NCBI GenBank assembly: GCA_963724695.1
Contig: CAVRVW010000008.1
Location: 1 to 64,000, forward strand
Origin: CAVQFD01 sp963724695
GTDB lineage: Bacteria; Acidobacteriota; Vicinamibacteria; Vicinamibacterales; CAVVIG01
Length of the DNA: 64,000 nt
Direction of reading: 5' to 3'
The notes under the pieces were generated by a model. The model was not told where the DNA came from and searched no databases. It worked only from the letters and a program-made list of their open reading frames with translations. Of this stretch, positions 1 to 9,649 are shown piece by piece. Position numbers and translations under genes: made by a program. The first letter of the stretch is position 1; each line of letters starts with the position of its first letter.

Positions 1-975
1 TTGTGGACGTTTCCAGCTGTCCCCGGAGGCCTGTACGGTACGAGGGCCGGTAATTGCTCTACTGGGTCTTCTTCGACGCCGACCAACGTTGCCTTTTTCG
101 GAGGATGGGCGCCTCGGAGCCAGCCGGCTCGTACCGTCTGGCCCGACGGCGTTTGGTCCGTGGCGGCTGTACGGCGACGGCAAAACGGGTTCCGTGGCGG
201 TGTCATGCGGGTGGCTGAGCACCCCTCCGGGGAAATGCTTTGCGGCTCAGGACTTCAGTCCGGCAACTCTCGAGCACCCTGGGGTCCGACATGTGGGCCG
301 GCCAGTTCCCTTCGGAGGTCGACACCGGCGGGTTTGGCACACCGGACATTCCGATCGACAAGGACCTCACGTACTACTCGATGATCGGGAGGATCAGACG
401 GACCGGGCGCTTCACCGGCAATCTCGACGGCCTGTCGGAGGCCGGGAGATTACTTCTTCGAACCGATCGGCGCAGGGCAACAACAGATTGATCCTCTGCA
501 GAATGGCGGCGTGGCTCCTGGACCGAGTGCGACGAGCTCGGGGGCGTGCTCTGGATCGATCTCCCTGACGTGCATGGGGTCTGTTCACGGGTCACGTTCG
601 CCGCGGGCACGTGTGGTATTGCAACCGCGGTGTGGGCACCTTAGTCGTGCTCGCATGGTATTCCTTCGCCCGCTGCGATCACGGGGCCCGGTCTATACCG
701 ACAGCTACCCGTTCATGATCATTTACGACCCGGCGGATTTGGTATGCGGTGCGTGCCGGTCGTCGTACCGATTACACTGTGGACCCGGCACAGATTATCA
801 ATGCCGACCAATTCGGACTCCGTCGTCCGCCATCACAAATATGGGCTCGGCCGGGCATATCGACGGACTCTACCTGGATACGGCAACGCGCAAGCTGTAC
901 GTTGCGGCGCCGGAAGCGGACACCACGATTGCAGGACTCTGGAATCCACTGGTGCACGTGTTCCAGATTTCCTGA
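1..975 (+). CDS. Unidentified protein, 3' part, frameshifted
   Basis: Not recognised. Coding-like peptides occur in different frames along the stretch: around 330-410 a segment containing GTPDIPIDKDLTYYSM, around 440-500 GDYFFEPIGAGQQQ, near 700 YPFMIIYDPADL, and from 840 a terminal segment GHIDGLYLDTATRKLYVAAP ending in VFQIS and a TGA at 973. The order and common strand suggest one gene cut into pieces by several single-base indels, with its start outside the window. The composition (small, polar, aromatic residues, no lysine-rich core) would suit a secreted or extracellular protein, but no family motif is visible. It lies 90 bases upstream of a glycosyltransferase on the same strand, so a role in the surface-polysaccharide locus is possible but only inferred. 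Confidence 0.35.
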
Positions 976-1064
976 AGATTGCCGCTGTCAGCCGGGCCCT
1001 CAACAACCGGCGAGGGCCCGGCTCACTCGCCTGAACGACTGTTGAACCGTCGATTCGCCATAGA

Positions 1065-2416
1065 ATGCGTGCCGTGAACGTGCGATACGCCATCGCCAAG
1101 GCGGCGCTGCGTGAGTTCGTTGATTACGACCTCGGCATTCTGCGGCAGCCGGCCGGAGCATCTCTGCTCGCCGCTGCCCGCCTGCTCCGGATGACATCAC
1201 GGCAGGCCCAGGGCTTCGATCTGTTGATTCGCGCTCATCATCCTGCCTTCTCCCCAGGCATCGACCGACGAATCGTCGACGAAATTGCTCGGTGTACAGC
1301 GCTCGAGCGTTCCGACAAGCGGACCGGTCTGTGGGATTTCTATGAACAGATCGTGAGAACAGCGGTATCGACGTTCCGTGCGACGGGTGCCGATCCCCGG
1401 AGGTTCGTCGGCTCGCGCATCCTGGTCGTGAAGAGAGCCGCACCGCGTGAGCGTGGGGTCCTCATGGTGGACTACACGTACGTCTTTCCGTTGCTCGCCG
1501 GGCTTTTCGATCTCAAGGCGATTGCCGACCGCTATTTCATCGTCCTCGAACCGAGCTGGAGCGATTGCTGCACCCCTGAGATTCTACAGTTCACACGACT
1601 CGACAGTCCCGTGCTCGTCCAGAGCGTGGAGCCGCGGGACTCGGTCCTCTTTGGCGCGCTGCGCTCCAACTGTTCCCAAGGTACCGACGGCGCCAAATTG
1701 GTGGGTTGACTATCGCACCATGAGCCCGCAGGCCCGGCAGAAGGACATCGACATCATCATGATCGCAGCCTGGGCGGGATTCAAGCGCCACTGGCGGTTC
1801 TTCCGGGCGCCTGGCAGACTCGAAGCGCCGAGGGCATCGCTTGAGGGTCGCCCTTGTCGGCTATCGATACGATAAGACGGCCACCGAGATCCTGGCCGAA
1901 GCGAGGCACCACGGGGTCTCGGAGTTCGTTGAGACGTTCGAGCGCCAGTCGGCTGAGGAAGTCGCCAACTTGCTTTCGCGCTCTCGACTCCATCTCCTGT
2001 GGTCGCGGCGCGAAGGCGCCAACCGCGCGATCATTGAGTCAATGCTTGCCGATGTCCCGGTTCTCGTGCGCGAGGGCCTGACGTACGGCGCCAGGTACCC
2101 CGACATCAACCCGCAGACGGGCCGCTTCGTCGCCGAGGGCGATCTTCCGGATGCCATCCTGGACATGCTCGCTAACCATCGCTCGTACTCACCGCGGGAG
2201 TGGGTGCTGAACAATATGACGTGTCAGCACGCCGTCGCGATCGTTGACGAGCACTTGCATCGGCAGGCGCATGAGGTCGGCGAATCCTGGACCGAGGGCA
2301 TCGTCGCCAGAACAAGCGCACTCGATACCCAGCGATACTGGGATCAGGAAGTCCGCAGCAGGTTCGAGGCCGACTACAGTTTCCTGGAATCTGCCATCCG
2401 TCCGTCGGACTTGTGA
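1065..2416 (+). CDS. GT4-like glycosyltransferase (two frameshifts)
   Basis: Three consecutive reading frames join into one protein of about 450 residues. Frame one runs from ATG 1065 (MRAVNVRYA) to about 1705, frame two carries RQKDIDIIMIAAWAGFKRHW near 1735-1800, and frame three from about 1841 carries RVALVGY, then LLWSRREGANRAIIESM and VPVLVREG, ending at TGA 2414-2416. The last part is the donor-nucleotide-binding half of a GT-B enzyme: the (S/N)-R-A-I-I-E-S-M segment is the EX7E-type region of family 4 transferases. It probably adds a sugar during surface polysaccharide assembly in the cytoplasm. The start is supported by a second gene copy at 3713 that begins with the same sequence. 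Each frame change equals one extra base, which suits consensus error. Donor and acceptor are unknown. Confidence 0.6.
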
Positions 2417-2464
2417 GCCGAGGGTCGCAGACAGAACGATCGTTGTCTCACCAGCGTTCCTCTG

Positions 2465-3286
2465 TCAGTACGATCGCGCTGTTCTTACCCAGTGCTGCGC
2501 GGAAACAAGCCATGAACCGCACACGAATCTTGCCGCCGCCTGAGAGGCGCTGATTGAGCTTCGATTTGAACGCCGCGCCGGCCGCCGGAGGTACCTGGCC
2601 TGGTACGGGTCATACCAGTGGCGATAGAACGCCAGGCGATTCAGGAGGTTGTGAGTTGAGCGAACACGCAGCCACGCGCGACGCAACCGTGCGGTGACTG
2701 TCGCGGCCTGAAGATCGCCGACGAAACCTGGATGCAACGAAAGATGACGCTTGGTTTACGCGACTCCAGGAACCCGAGCATTGTTGGTACGACGCGAAAC
2801 TCCCCGCCCTCGATGTCTATCTTGATGAAGGCGCAATCCGACGCATGATGCGCGGCCATCCAGTCATCGAACGTCAGTCCATCGACAGTCCAGTGCGTCT
2901 GCCCATCCTGAAACAACAAGCTCGACATGGAATCGCCGCCGGCGCCGCGAGAACCAAACGCTATTGGCCCTGAGTGCGGCGCGATGCAGACGTTTGAGAG
3001 GGTCACGCGCGACGCCAGGTCGGGATTTGCGGCGATGTTGGCGGACAATTCACGGAACGCCGACGGGGTCCGGTTCCACTCCGTAGGCGTGTTTCGCGAG
3101 AGGCGCACCGATAAGGAGCGTAGGACCGATCCAAGCGCCAATGTCGACATAGGTCCGGTCGGACTTGATGAACCGTTGAAACGCTGCACGCGTGTCCGGT
3201 TCCCACGTGCCTCGGGCGTAGTCACGCCAGAAGGGATCATTCGGTCCAGACGTTACCATCCGGCCGTTCACCGTAAGAGTGTTCAT
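2465..3286 (-). CDS. FkbM-family methyltransferase (frameshifted)
   Basis: Reading on the minus strand from ATG 3286 (MNTLTVNGRMVTSG), the protein contains TYVDIGAWIGPTLL (SAM-binding motif I), then after a frame change near 3055 NIAANPDLASRVTL and later CAFIKIDIEGGEF, the acidic post-II motif typical of FkbM O-methyltransferases. A further frame change near 2745 leads into a tail beginning HPGFVGDLQAATV. Total length would be about 270 residues, normal for the family. FkbM enzymes methylate sugar or polyketide hydroxyls; in this context the substrate is probably a glycan residue, an inference from the neighbouring glycosyltransferases. It faces the upstream glycosyltransferase gene and shares no obvious promoter with it. 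Confidence 0.62.
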
Positions 3287-3712
3287 GTTGAGGCCTGTTG
3301 TCCGAGAGCGCGCCCGATCACTCTGGCCGCGCTCTCCTGTATGTTGCCACAGCCTGAAACGATTGCTCCCGTCGTTCGCGCCGTTACCGATGTCGACGCA
3401 GCGTCACTGGCTCCCCCTCGGCGCCGCTGTCGGCTGGACGCAGAGCTCCCGCAGGGCCCGCCCGATGCAGCCAGCGTCCGTGTAGAGACGGAACGCGCGC
3501 TACACGGAAGGCGGCTTAGGTTCTACTTCGTCGCCTCCTTGGGATGCAAATCGAGGTGGGCACACCGATTCTGAGCGCCGTTCCGCGGCGTCGACGAGCG
3601 CGCCGCCGGCCTCGGCCGAACGCGAGGACGCCGAGGATACGCTGGACGCCTGGGACGCCGTCGTGCTGTCGGAATTGCGCGCATACCTGTTCAACAGTCG
3701 ATTCGCCATAGA
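3287..3712. other. Unassigned 426-base stretch
   Basis: No convincing gene. Short stretches on the minus strand (for example IQESAARVIGRALG near 3310-3350 and YTDAGCIGRALREL near 3440-3490) have a protein-like look and could be the frameshifted 3' end of a minus-strand gene upstream of the FkbM methyltransferase, but they cannot be linked into a recognisable domain. The last 30 bases before 3713 repeat the sequence found just upstream of the GT4 start at 1065, so the duplication described there includes part of this spacer. Confidence 0.4.
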
Positions 3713-4192
3713 ATGCGTGTGGTGAACGTGCGATACGCGATTGCCAATGCGGCGCTGCGTGAGTTCGTGGAAGACCATCCGGGGATTCTTCGGCGGCCCG
3801 CCGGGGCTTCCTGTTCACCGCTGCCCGCCTTTTCCGGATGACGTCAAGGCAGGCCCAGGGTCTTCGACCTGCTGATTCGCGCTCATCATCCGGCCTTCTC
3901 GCCGAGGAATCGATCGCCGAATCGTGGACGAAGTTGCGCGATGCACGACATGCTCGCGCGGACCGAGTCATTCAGCCCGCGAGAATGGGTGCTGAACAAC
4001 ATGACCTGCCATCACGCCGTGGCGATCATCCACGAGCATCTCCGTCGCGCGGCCGAAACGCTCGGCGAGGGCTGGGACGGAAGGCATCGTGGCCCTGAAC
4101 CAGTGCTCTCCGACACGCAGCGTTACTGTAATCCGGTCGATTGCGAAGGGTTCGATGCGGACTTTCGCTTCCTGGAGTCTCGAATCGTATGA
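3713..4192 (+). pseudogene. Internally deleted second copy of the GT4 gene
   Basis: The first 200 bases match the start of the gene at 1065 almost base for base, including about 15 bases upstream (ATTCGCCATAGAATGCGT), and the last 250 bases match its 3' end: SPREWVLNNMTC, then EHL, DTQRY and FLES before the stop at 4190-4192. The whole middle, about 290 codons including the sugar-nucleotide-binding half, is absent; the join lies near 3935-3945. What remains would encode some 150 residues if frameshifts near 3800-3870 were corrected, and cannot be a working transferase. The two copies differ at many positions, so this is a diverged paralogue that lost its centre, or two diverged genes joined by recombination or mis-assembly. 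Its stop overlaps the start of the next gene (ATGA). Confidence 0.65.
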
Positions 4193-4984
4193 GCCTCACA
4201 GCCCACACGATTGTCAGAAACGACGATTTGTTCGTTGGCTACGCGATTCAGTCGGTGATCGGACTCGTCTACAGATTTCTAGTGTTCGATACGGGATTGA
4301 GAATTGGACCGCCGTGATCGAGGCGCTCAGCGTGCAACATCCCGGGAAAGATCGTCTTCTGAACGGAAGGCTGGAGCGATGCGGCGAGACACAGCCGGCT
4401 CCGGCAGGAGATGCTGGAACGAACGGTCACCGACTGGTCGACGACGTTCCGACGGCGACGAGATTTGGACCGAACGCGCCTGACTGAGGCACGAGCCGCG
4501 ATGGGAACCGGCTCGAAGGTCGAGTTCCTGATTGCTCCCTACTACAACTGTGTAGGCGATGTCTTTCACGACTACCTACGCCGCAGCTCCTTTCCGTATC
4601 CGTAACCGGCGGGAGCGTCTTGCGCCGCGGTTCGTCCGTCGTGTGCCGGATGTCCGCTGTACACTGGCCAGTACGGATGCGACATGCTGGTACGCATCGA
4701 TGGTGCTGTCGCCTTTCGCGAGGACAACAGCATCGTGTCGAGACCGTTCTGGCACATGACTCACCTCCGCCGGTCCTCGGCCGACGACAGCGTCTACAGC
4801 TCTGGAGGCAATCGAAACTCAGCGACGGCCGACGTATCTCGGCATTGGACAGTCATATTACCCAGTCTGTGCCGGAAGTGTTCGACAGGGAATTTTCCTA
4901 TCGCAACTGGTTGTCCCTGCCGCGCGCAGCGCTGAATCTGCTCGATGGGCGCCCGGCTCGTGCGGCGGCCGCGATAGCCGGTCT
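4189..4984 (+). CDS. GT2-like glycosyltransferase (several frameshifts)
   Basis: The start ATG at 4189 overlaps the preceding stop. The N-terminus MSLTAHTIVRNDDLFVGYAI followed by FLVFDTG is the usual opening of a family 2 transferase that handles a 'kNEE..wI..ai.S...FvDEilVvDtGS' motif. After frame changes the sequence ENWTAVIEALSVQHPGK, then KVEFLIAPYYNCVGDVFHDY, then MLVRIDGAVAFREDNSIV and FWHMTHLRRS can be read in order up to EVFDREFSYRNWLSLPRAAL near 4880-4940. At least four indels are needed. Its 3' end meets the minus-strand SGNH hydrolase gene, and the exact stop is uncertain (a TGA lies at about 5021 in one frame). The role is probably sugar transfer in surface glycan assembly; no substrate can be named. 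Confidence 0.5.
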
Positions 4985-6075
4985 TCAGGGGGTCTGTGTG
5001 TGCTCCGAGTGCCCGGTTGAGCCTGCCGGCGGAGTCAGTAAGTTGTTCTTCCGCAGGAAATCCGCGAAGCGTTGCGCCATGATTCGGCTGCCGGCATCCG
5101 GCATGTGCACGCAGTTGATGAAGTGCGTCGCGGTCGGCGGCACCGCCGTGCGATCGTCGACGACGGGCACGCCGGTCCGCTTGCTGGTCGCGAGGATCGC
5201 CGCGTTGTACGTGTCTATCGCATCGAGGAGTCCGTCGATGCTCATCCACGGCATGTAGTAGAACGCGACGTCCGCGTTCGCGATTTGTGTGGCGCGTCTG
5301 ATCGGTGGTACTTGACGACGAACGTCGAGAGGACAAGGCGATACCTTCGGCGGACGCTCCGCCGTGCCGCATCTGTATCCAGCACGCCAACGAAGCGGGT
5401 CGGCAGGTCGTCGGCACCCGGTCGATCCGCGTGCCCGCCTCCGCGGCTACTCGTCAGGATCGCCAGGTTCTTGTACGCCAGGTCGAACATCAGACTGGAC
5501 TTCGACAGAGCGCCGCCGTCCACGCCGGCTGCCGGTTCCGCCCGAGCATGAACCCCGCGCGGATCGCGAGCTTGCGCGTGTCGCGGACGATTTCGTTGTT
5601 CGCCTCGTAGTGGATGACGAGGTCCGGATCGAGTGGAGGACCCGGTGGGCGAGGTTTTTAGGTTGTCGTCGGCGACGTAACCGCCGACGGCGGCATTGAT
5701 GACCTCGATGCGTCGTTTCGGAATGTCGGTCTGAGCAACTGTTCCAGCCTCCGCGCGGCCACGTCGCGTGGTTCGACGATGACTCGCCCCGAACGTCGTC
5801 GAGGCGCCGAGGCAGACGATCCGGAAGGTCCCGCCGGTTGCCGTGACACGGCTGAACTCGTCGCCGCGGAATCCGCAGGGAGTTGATTCTGATGTGGAAG
5901 GTGCTCGGGGTACTCCTTGATCACGTAGCCGGGCCGGGGCACCCAGATGCTCGGCGGCCTCGTCGCGCACCATCATTGGATCACGCAGGCTGGTGGCCGC
6001 TGAGCCATAATTCAACCAAGCGCGCAGCCGGACAGCGCCTTCGCAGGCCAGGAGGGCAGCAAGGAAGAACACCAT
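4985..6075 (-). CDS. SGNH/GDSL-type hydrolase, membrane-anchored (frameshifted)
   Basis: The N-terminus from GTG/ATG near 6075 is a hydrophobic segment (MVFFLAALLACEGAVRL) suited to a membrane anchor; in-frame sequence continues upstream (RRRISTRRKVAFA), so the true start may be nearer 6140. Block I of the SGNH fold is seen as IVCLGASTTFG (catalytic Ser in GAST) near 5810-5840, followed by KRRIEVINAAVGGYVADDN. The C-terminal block V is in another frame: HFINCVHMPDAGSRIMA near 5070-5130, where a D-x-x-H pair is expected; here the His is present and the Asp position is unclear. Three or more indels separate these blocks. The gene follows DUF5989 and SxtJ on the same strand, a neighbourhood in which SGNH enzymes probably act as O-acetyl esterases or transferases on exported glycans (inference). 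Confidence 0.6.
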
Positions 6076-6152
6076 CGCGAACGCGACCTTTCGGCGCGTG
6101 GAAATCCGCCTGCGGGCGTTGATGTCTATTGGGGGCCTTTTCGGACGAACGA

Positions 6153-6350
6153 TCAGAACAAAGTGTAGATGAACGGGGCCAGAGCCGTGCCACCCAATAA
6201 CATCAGTCCGCCAGCAATAGCAGGAGGACCACGATAGGCAACAGCCACCACTTCTTGCTTGACCCAGAAGGACCAGAAATCGCTGAGCACGCTTCCACTT
6301 TGTTGCGTCGAGACAGCTTTCTCGAAAGCGCTCGGGGTCCTATCGTCCAT
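6153..6350 (-). CDS. DUF5989 family small membrane protein
   Basis: About 65 residues from ATG 6350 (MDDRTPS); a TTG at 6365 would add five. The hallmark is the C-terminus: one transmembrane helix ending in SALAPFIYTLF-like sequence, here TALAPFIYTLF, preceded by SDFWSFWVKQEV. This matches the short DUF5989 proteins that accompany carbamoyltransferase and SxtJ genes in polysaccharide loci. It lies 3-18 bases downstream of the sxtJ stop, so translation is probably coupled. The biochemical role of the family is unknown to me. Unlike its neighbours, it needs no frame correction. Confidence 0.75.
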   Translation of the reverse strand: MDDRTPSAFEKAVSTQQSGSVLSDFWSFWVKQEVVAVAYRGPPAIAGGLMLLGGTALAPFIYTLF

Positions 6351-6367
6351 GGGTATCTCGACCAATA

Positions 6368-6786
6368 CTACTGCCGGGTGTAACTACGCAGATTGGTGAC
6401 ACGGGGCTTCGGCGTCCAGTGGGAAGGCCGACTGGGACGGCGAACGCGCAGGGCATCGCGGCCGATGGACTTGAAAGATCAGTCCGAGCGGCGTGAAAAT
6501 TACATGGAACAGGGTCCCCAGCAAAATCACGGACAAAAGCCGGCCAATCGGAGCCGTGACGGCCAGGAGCACCATATAGAGCGGCCGAATCGCTTCCGGG
6601 CGGGCCAAGCCCACCGAACCCAGGCCTATCGCCACGGTCGCCAGACCCACCCCCAGCACGCCACGGTGGCTCACGACGCCATGCCAGGACGCCAGGCCCC
6701 CGAACAACACGAGCGCCAACGCGGCGAACTGTCGCAGGGTCCTGCCGGTGACAACCGGAGCGTCCGGCCAACTGCGGATCGATCAT
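6368..6786 (-). CDS. SxtJ-like membrane protein (frameshifted at both ends)
   Basis: From ATG 6786 (MIDPQLAGR) the frame changes within 30 bases to VVTGRTLRQFAALALVLFGG, a hydrophobic protein with three or four predicted membrane spans, including RPEAIRPLYMVLLAVTAPIG and LLGTLFHVIFTPLGL. A second frame change near 6460 gives the C-terminus GRDALRVRRPSRPSHW and SYTRQ, stop 6368-6370, which is the usual SxtJ end (charged, ending near YTRQ). SxtJ proteins were named from the saxitoxin cluster but occur widely in exopolysaccharide loci next to carbamoyltransferases. Order and spacing (carbamoyltransferase, sxtJ, DUF5989, SGNH) indicate one minus-strand operon. Confidence 0.72.
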
Positions 6787-6789
6787 GAC

Positions 6790-7093
6790 ACCGCCTCTCG
6801 CCGCTGACCCACCATGACAAGAAAACCGCCTTCACGATAACCGCTTCCCATATCGGCCACTTGGCTCAGGATGCGAGTCACCGCGACCCTTGGCTGTGTT
6901 TCGCAAACAAGTGCTCACGCGGCCCGAGCGCAGGACCCATCACCGGTTTGCCCGCGTAGTAGTCCAGGTACTGCATGTCGAGCCAGAGACTCCCGTCAGG
7001 CTTGAGCTCCACCAAGTGCGTCAGAATTTGATCGCGGTAGACGGGTCGCCCGTATGGGGCGAGTCCCATGAAGCTGCAACTCCCGGCGTTCAC
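6790..7093 (-). pseudogene. Carbamoyltransferase fragment, truncated at the junction
   Basis: The segment 7093-6960 encodes VNAGSCSFMGLAPYGRPVYR followed by ELKPDGSLWLDMQYLDYYAG, the conserved centre of NodU/CmcH-type carbamoyltransferases (the family has a K-x-MGLAPYG motif). Upstream of 7094 the family sequence stops abruptly: an in-frame TAG and then the A tract follow instead of the N-terminal 250 residues. Downstream, only about 90 bases remain before the sxtJ start, far too few for the expected C-terminal 250 residues, so the 3' half is also missing or scrambled. The gene is therefore broken on both sides. Intact relatives carbamoylate a sugar or nodulation-factor hydroxyl using carbamoyl phosphate. 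Confidence 0.65.
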
Positions 7094-7165
<72 letters not shown>

Positions 7166-7170
7166 GTGAT

Positions 7171-8611
7171 TCATTCAGACGCGAGCGAGCGGGCGGTTCG
7201 AGGGGGGCGCGCCGCAGCGCCCCCCTGCTCAACTACGATTAACTGCCGCGCCTCCTCCCGTGCCTCGTCCAACGTCGTGACCGCGCCGTCGAAGCCCGCC
7301 GCTCGTAGACGGCCCGCACCACCCTGCCGACCTCTGGCCCCGGCGACAGGCCCAGGGCCAGCACGTCCCTTCCGCGCAGGAGGGGCTCAGGCGGTCGCAG
7401 CGCGACGTCGAGCGCGCGCATCTTGTCGCGGAACCAGTCCATCGCCGTCGCCTGGAAGCCGCCGCCGCGCCCGAGGCAATCGGCGCGCGCGCACGCGCTC
7501 GAGGAGGTCGGCTCGGACTTGCGCGCCAGGCGTCGGATCGCGCCGTCCGAGACGCGCTCGCGCTCTTCGTAGAGCTGCCCCGGCTTGAGATGGTTCCCGA
7601 TCAGCGCAAGCACCTGGCGCTCCACGTCGTAGCCGAGCAGGCTGTGGACGTTCCAGCGCGAGAGCAGCGCCGCCGTCGGCGGGAGGCCTGCCTCCTCGTG
7701 GCCACGGGAGCGGAATTGGCTCGTCCTCGGCTTCGTGGTCGCCGGCTTCCCCAGATCGTGGCAGAGCGTCGCGAGCATCACGCTGAGGGCGCGCGGCCGG
7801 TCGAGGTCGGCGCGCAGCGCTGCGGCCTCGTCCATGGCCAGCAGGGTGTGAGTCCAGGACATCGCCCTCCGGGTGCCAGTCCGGGTCCTGGGCCGTGTCG
7901 CGCAGCGGCACGAGTTCCGGCGCCACGACGGGTAAGCATCTTCCATCGCTGCATAAGCTCGAGGCCGAGGGACGGGCGGCGCGCGGCGAGCAGCAGCTTC
8001 TCGATCTCACCGAACACGCGCTCGGCGGGCAGGCGGCGAGAGGCATCGAGGAGCAGAGCCGCGCCGTTTCCGGATCCACGGCCAGTCGAAGCGCGCGGCG
8101 AGCTGCACCGCGCGCAGGGCCCGGAGCGGGTCGTCCTTGAAGGTCCCGGATTCGACGTGGCGCAGCACGCGCCGCTCCAGATCGCGAAGGCCTCCGTGAG
8201 GGTCGAGCACCCGGCCCGCGAGCGGGTCGAAGAGAAGGGCGTTGATCGTGCAGTCGCGCCGCCGCGAGGCCTCTTCGGGCGAGAGCCAGGCGTCGCCCAC
8301 CACGGCGATGCCGCGGTGTCCCGGGCCCGACTTGGAGTCGCGGCGCGGGATCGACACGTCGACGGCCTCGAGGATCCTTCGAGGCCCGCCAGCTTGTAAT
8401 CGACGAAGGCCTGACCCACTACGTCTACGCTGCCGAGCGTGGCCAGGCAACGGCTCAAGACCTCGGGCGACAGGCCGTAGACCTCGAGGTCGTAGTCCTT
8501 GACGGGCCGACTGGAAAAGGTGGTCCCGGAGCGGCGCCGCCCACGCGCAGACCCGCCCCCCTGCGTCTTGCAGGGCCTCGATGGCGCGCGCAACCCCGCA
8601 GGCAGATTCAC
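7171..8611 (-). CDS. cca: CCA tRNA nucleotidyltransferase / poly(A) polymerase family with HD domain (frameshifted)
   Basis: Read on the minus strand in pieces: ALQDAGGRVCAW then VKDYDLEVYGLSPE (nucleotidyltransferase region, the expected GG-x-V-R-D motif is garbled by an indel), GIAVVGDAWLSPEEASRRRD followed by CTINALLFDPLAGRVLDP, the signature R-R-D-F/C-T-I-N-A motif of class II CCA enzymes, then FKDDPLRALRAVQLAARF. A later frame carries the HD phosphohydrolase site LATLCHDLGKPATT and RGHEEAG, then LIGNHLKPGQLYEE. The order (NTase, RNA-binding, HD) is that of the bacterial HD-containing CCA enzymes, which repair and complete tRNA 3' ends. The C-terminus reads through the GC hairpin to TGA 7171. 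At least five indels. Start uncertain (GTG 8611). Confidence 0.72.
7202..7225. repeat. GC hairpin repeat, copy 1
   Basis: GGGGGGCGC (7202-7210) pairs perfectly with GCGCCCCCC (7217-7225) around a six-base loop GCCGCA. The same hairpin occurs at 8692-8715. It lies at the 3' end of the cca gene and could act as a transcription terminator or as a dispersed repeat. It is not seen outside 7.1-12.7 kb, unlike the repeat families of the rest of the contig. Confidence 0.7.
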
Positions 8612-8691
8612 GGCCGACGCTAGCACGCGATCCCCGCAGGCAACGGGCAGAGCGCGAACCGAATTCACTTCGGTGAGCGCGAGGGGGTTCA

Positions 8692-8715
8692 GGGGGGCGC
8701 GACGCAGCGCCCCCC
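8692..8715. repeat. GC hairpin repeat, copy 2
   Basis: GGGGGGCGC (8692-8700), loop GACGCA, then GCGCCCCCC (8707-8715), followed by the same CCTGCTC as copy 1. It sits between the stop of the PfkB gene (8753) and the start of cca (about 8611) on the minus strand, where it could attenuate or terminate transcription between the two. Confidence 0.7.
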
Positions 8716-8752
8716 TGCTCGAGACGACCCCCCACCCTATCCCTCCCCAGCA

Positions 8753-9616
8753 TCACTCCTCCCATTCGCCCTCTTCCATCAGTCGCTCGCGGAGCGCCTG
8801 ACACGCCCAGTACCTCGGCGCGATCGCCCAGGCCGGCGCTGCCCACCTGCTCGACCGCGCACGATGCCGCGCAGGCCGCGAAGACGGCGGACTCCACCGC
8901 ATCCAGCGTCTCGTGGTAGTGGATGAGGAACGCGGCGCCGAAGACGTCACCGGCTCCGGTCGGATCCACCTCGCGGCGCGGCAGCGAGGGGACCTCCTGC
9001 TCTCCGTCGCGGGTCAGCAGGGTCAGGCCCCGCCAGCCACGCGTCAGCGCCACGATCGGCACGGCCTGGAGCAGGCGGCGCGCCAGCTCGAGCGCTGGCT
9101 GGGCATCTCCCTCGGAGAGGAGAGAGCGCATGGACTCCGGCCAGGTCCGCGCCCGCGCTCGTCCATTCACGGAACGAAACGGCGCCGGAGCAAGCTCGAT
9201 GGCCCTCAGCCAACCCTGCGCGCCGCGGCGCCGACGACGCCCGCCGCGAACGCCGCCGCCACTCCGGCCGGCACCTCGCCCGCCACGGGGCCCAGCAGCA
9301 GGGCGTCCGGCGCGAGTTGTGGGGAGGACGGTCAGGTCGATGTCGTCGGCGCGCGCGGACAACACCTGGCGGCGGCCGCCCTCCTCGTCGTACAGGTTCT
9401 GATAGCGGGTGGTGGCGGAAGCCCGATGCAGGAAGACCGTCACTCATGCTGGCAGCTCGCGCGCCGGATCGAAATCGGGGCCGGCCGACGCGAGCACGCC
9501 GGCCTCCGAGTCCGCCACCAGGGCGGCTACGAGACGGTGCTGCCGAGCACCTCCCCCTGCGGGAGGCGGTCCCACGTGACGTGGCCCAGGGCGAGCAAGC
9601 GCGGCATTCGGTCCAT
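8753..9616 (-). CDS. PfkB-family carbohydrate kinase (frameshifted)
   Basis: ATG 9616 gives MDRMPRLLALGHVTWDRLP after one correction, then AALVADSEAGVLASAGPDFD and ATTRYQNLYDEEGGRRQVL, the usual N-terminal half of a ribokinase/PfkB protein. The C-terminal half has VALTRGWRGLTLLTRDGEQE and the second PfkB signature DPTGAGDVFGAAF, where the Asp of GAGD is the catalytic base, then a short tail ending RLMEEGEWEE at 8753. About 285 residues, slightly short but normal for the family. The sugar phosphorylated cannot be told. It lies 33 bases after purF and before cca on the same strand. Four or more indels. Confidence 0.72.
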
Positions 9617-9649
9617 CGGCCGCCTGCGCCGCGCCGCGAGGCGCCGCGG

